From contig ONQP01000006.1 of assembly GCA_900319975.1 (NCBI GenBank), forward strand, positions 1 through 62,972: a stretch of 62,972 nt of DNA, written 5' to 3'. The DNA is from an uncultured Bacteroidales bacterium (GTDB lineage: Bacteria; Bacteroidota; Bacteroidia; Bacteroidales; UBA932). The position numbers and the translations under genes were made by a program. The notes beneath the pieces are model-generated. The model was not told the origin of the DNA. It ran no database searches and was given only the letters and a program-made list of their open reading frames with translations. Below, one piece after another: positions 59,146 through 62,972 of this stretch. Numbering within the stretch: the stretch's first letter is position 1; the number at the start of each line of letters is the position of its first letter.

Positions 59146-60870
59146 ATGAACCGATTAAACAATACTATACTTTCTGCTGCAGCCCTGGGCCTGCTGGCCC
59201 TGCTTGCCGCATCCTGTATCAAAACGATTCCTGTCTCCAGCCTTTCTGTTTCCCAGACGTCCCTGACGCTGGTCGAAGGCGAAGAGGCACACCTGACGGT
59301 GACGGTCACGCCGGCCGACGCTACCGATCCCAGCGTCGTCTGGCGCAGCTCCGACCCGGCCGTGGCGACCGTGAACGACGGCCTTGTGCACGCCGTCGCA
59401 CCCGGCACCGCAACGATCACCGTGTCGACGCCGGATGGTCAGCAAACAGCGTCCTGCGCCGTCACGGTGAACCGTCAGGCCGTTCCGGTCGCCTCCGTGA
59501 GCCTGGACAAGCCCTCGCTGGAGATGCTGGTCGGCGACGAAGAGACGCTGACCGCTACCATATCCCCGGCCGATGCGGACATCAAGACCGTCAGCTGGAG
59601 CAGCGACAACACCGCGGTGGCTACCGTCTCTGACGGCAAGGTGAAGGCCGTGGGCGCCGGCAACGCGACGATTACCGTCACGACGACCGACGGCGGCAAG
59701 ACCGCGACCTGCGCGGTGACCGTGACCGAGCCGGCGCCGGAGACGGTCCCGTTCGTGCGGATGGAGTCGGAGCGGCTGGCGGACATGTTGACCCCCCGGG
59801 CCGACTTCGTCCTGTACCCGATGGCAAACGGAGAAATCCTTGCCGCGGGCGGCCATACGACCGGATTCTCTCCTACCAGCAGCGCGGAATACTACAAGGA
59901 CGGCGCCTGGGTGGCGCTGGACGGCATGACGGCACGCCATGACATGCCGTTCTCGGTCGCCCTCCCTGACGGGCGGCTCCTGATCGGCGGCGGTTGCTCT
60001 TCCGGCAGCGGCATCGGCCAGTCCGCAAGCGTGGACGCCTATGATCCCGCCTCCCATGCCTTCTCCGCTTTCTCCTCCCTGTCTACGGCCCGCACGCTTT
60101 CCCGTGCCGTCGCCATCGGGGATGTGGTCATCGCGTCCGGCAACTGGTATTCCAGCGACGGCATCGAGATGTGGTCTGCGGAAGCCGACAAGTTCTCCTA
60201 CGTAAAACAGACTTCCCAGCCGCGCCACAATCCGTATATGCTCCGCTCTTCGGCGGACAATGCGATCATCTTCGGCGCGACCGACAACTATGGCGACAAA
60301 CTGCCGGAAACCATCGTTGACCGCTACCAGGGCGATGACTTCGTGCCTGCGCTGTTCGAGACCTGGAAACCGCTGGTCATCGGCAGCAACTGGCGTGCGA
60401 AGGATTGCTTCATCGGCGACGAGGCGACCGGCGACTACAGCTACCTGATCATGGTGAACGACAGGGAATCTGACAACAGGAACAGAGGCGGTGTTCCCGC
60501 CCTCGTGAAGGGGGAGGAGTTCTCCCTGCTGCCTGTCGACTATGAGATCCCTGCGGCCTGCGAGTTCGGCGATATCTACTTCTCCGGTCCCGTCGTAGTG
60601 GACAGGAGCAAGAAGACCGGCTATGCCCTCGGCTACAACGGCGACGAATCGAACGCGGTCTATTTCATCCTGAAGATCGAGTATGCCGACGCGCTCAACG
60701 GCGGCAAGGCGAAACTCACGATGTACTATTCCGACGTGCTGGAACCGTTCGGCGGACTCTACCAGGGTGGCATCGCCCTGATGAGCGACGGGCGTCTGAT
60801 GGCGGCCGGCGGCATCTCGAACAGCAACTATTCTCCGTATAGCACGGTGTACGCCTTCAAACCTTTCTAA
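59146..60870 (+). CDS. Lipoprotein with two Big_2 domains and a propeller-like domain
   Basis: The product is 574 aa with lipobox 'LLAASCIKT'. Residues ~28-108 and ~113-194 are Big_2 Ig-like repeats ('[20 protein letters not shown]', '[20 protein letters not shown]'). Residues ~200-574 are homologous over the whole length to the sensor of the AraC-type regulator: '[15 protein letters not shown]', '[21 protein letters not shown]', '[10 protein letters not shown]', '[12 protein letters not shown]' and '[10 protein letters not shown]' have near-identical counterparts. The Big_2 repeats probably lift the propeller from the outer membrane. A strong terminator follows 30 nt after the stop. Confidence 0.82.
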   Translation: MNRLNNTILSAAALGLLALLAASCIKTIPVSSLSVSQTSLTLVEGEEAHLTVTVTPADATDPSVVWRSSDPAVATVNDGLVHAVAPGTATITVSTPDGQQTASCAVTVNRQAVPVASVSLDKPSLEMLVGDEETLTATISPADADIKTVSWSSDNTAVATVSDGKVKAVGAGNATITVTTTDGGKTATCAVTVTEPAPETVPFVRMESERLADMLTPRADFVLYPMANGEILAAGGHTTGFSPTSSAEYYKDGAWVALDGMTARHDMPFSVALPDGRLLIGGGCSSGSGIGQSASVDAYDPASHAFSAFSSLSTARTLSRAVAIGDVVIASGNWYSSDGIEMWSAEADKFSYVKQTSQPRHNPYMLRSSADNAIIFGATDNYGDKLPETIVDRYQGDDFVPALFETWKPLVIGSNWRAKDCFIGDEATGDYSYLIMVNDRESDNRNRGGVPALVKGEEFSLLPVDYEIPAACEFGDIYFSGPVVVDRSKKTGYALGYNGDESNAVYFILKIEYADALNGGKAKLTMYYSDVLEPFGGLYQGGIALMSDGRLMAAGGISNSNYSPYSTVYAFKPF

Positions 60871-60900
60871 TACATGCCCGGCTGCGGCCGGATATGACGG

Positions 60901-60941
60901 ACAGGGCGACGGATGTTTTCCGTCGCCCTGTCTCGTTTTTT
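60901..60941 (+). terminator. Rho-independent terminator after the propeller lipoprotein
   Basis: ACAGGGCGACGGA (60901-60913) and TCCGTCGCCCTGT (60919-60931) form a perfect 13-bp stem with loop TGTTT, followed by CTCG and a T tract. Confidence 0.85.
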
Positions 60942-60944
60942 TCT

Positions 60945-60952
60945 TATCTTTG
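60945..60952 (+). promoter_or_regulatory. -7 box of pepT
   Basis: TATCTTTG ends 6 nt before the pepT ATG (60959) and starts just after the terminator, so the pepT transcript is predicted to be leaderless. Confidence 0.6.
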
Positions 60953-60958
60953 TCGTCT

Positions 60959-62134
<1,176 letters not shown>

Positions 62135-62159
62135 TTTTTTCATTTTTTTTCGGAAAAGG

Positions 62160-62190
62160 TTTGCAAGTTTAAAAAAAGTGTGTACCTTTG
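62160..62190 (+). promoter_or_regulatory. rRNA promoter before 23S
   Basis: TTTG (62160-62163), a 19-nt spacer and TACCTTTG (62183-62190) form a perfect sigma-ABfr promoter, 25 nt after the pepT stop. It is the only promoter-like signal before the 23S gene. Confidence 0.8.
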
Positions 62191-62411
62191 CCGTCCCTTT
62201 CGATGAGGGAAACTTCAATGAAGGGATTTGAGAGATCATTGACAATACTGAGAGAGATAACGAGGTAAAGAAGTTAAAAAGAGATTATAGTCTGTATAAG
62301 AGTAACAAATTCGAGTTTTTTCGAGTTGCGAAATAGGGACTGCAATTTCATAAGGCAAAACGAGTAAATAAATTTGAGACGTAAATGTCGCAAATGATTC
62401 ACTTATAAGTA
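62191..62411 (+). other. 23S rRNA leader region without 16S
   Basis: About 220 nt separate the promoter from the 23S 5' end. The sequence is AT-rich, with 'GATCATTGACAATACTGAGA' recalling the boxA-bearing spacers that precede Bacteroidota rRNAs. There is no 16S rRNA, tRNA-Ile or tRNA-Ala. Short complementary segments flanking the 23S 5' end would be needed for RNase III processing; their partner lies outside the window. Confidence 0.5.

Positions 62412-62972
<561 letters not shown>

Noticed and set aside
62135-62411. A hidden 16S rRNA or tRNA in the 23S leader
   Set aside because: The space is too short (about 220 nt after the promoter) and no cloverleaf or 16S consensus is present.

Overview
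The window is a 63-kb piece of a GC-rich (roughly 60% or more by eye) member of the Bacteroidota, most likely an uncultured gut or rumen Bacteroidales. Evidence for this: -7 boxes of the form TAnnTTTG, often with a TTTG or TTG element 19-21 nt upstream; no clear Shine-Dalgarno sequences; many signal-peptide-II lipoproteins; PCMD/DUF4493, fimbrillin-like, DUF4252, OstA-like and DUF5687-like proteins; and a K+-dependent-type membrane pyrophosphatase.

Layout. 1-6960: an operon of surface lipoproteins (DUF4493/PCMD type) and one outer-membrane barrel; the first gene is cut by the window edge. 6968-10383 (minus): housekeeping operon of a small membrane protein, mutL, a rhomboid protease and tsaC. 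10401-11197: ispF, a tRNA-Gln/tRNA-Met pair with its own promoter and a terminator. 11200-11564: gene-free, holding hairpin repeats. 11565-15974: divergent lipoproteins, one of them tightly coupled to an ABC transporter. 16002-21128 (minus): an outer-membrane barrel, a TIM-barrel glycosidase-like protein and a TonB-type outer-membrane receptor.

21527-31759 looks like a phosphorus-handling block. It encodes a DUF47 (PhoU-like) protein, a degenerate PiT phosphate permease fused to a LuxR-type DNA-binding domain, an OprP/OprO-type phosphate porin, a lamin-tail lipoprotein, two CYTH (triphosphate tunnel) proteins, an SLC13 transporter, an MgtC protein and a pyrophosphate-energised ion pump. The permease-regulator fusion is the most unusual gene in the window. 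31772-47333 carries hemicellulose enzymes (GH43, an acetylesterase-GH51 fusion, a CE15 glucuronoyl esterase), a DUF4252/ECF sigma/anti-sigma cassette, and envelope enzymes (L,D-transpeptidase, NlpC/P60, a 5'-nucleotidase-type phosphoesterase, a LiaF-like protein). 47364-55882 holds PBP4, two SurA/PpiC-type chaperones, an OstA-like LPS-transport protein and an OPT transporter.

55879-60870 is a second unusual locus. A membrane-bound AraC-type regulator carries a periplasmic propeller-like sensor. It is divergent from a tiny peptide gene, a fimbrillin-like lipoprotein, and a lipoprotein whose C-terminal 370 residues are a full-length paralogue of the regulator's sensor. Four copies of a 16-18 bp repeat lie just upstream of the regulator. 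The window ends with pepT and the first ~560 nt of a 23S rRNA gene, which has its own promoter and no 16S gene in front of it, so it appears to be an unlinked rRNA unit.
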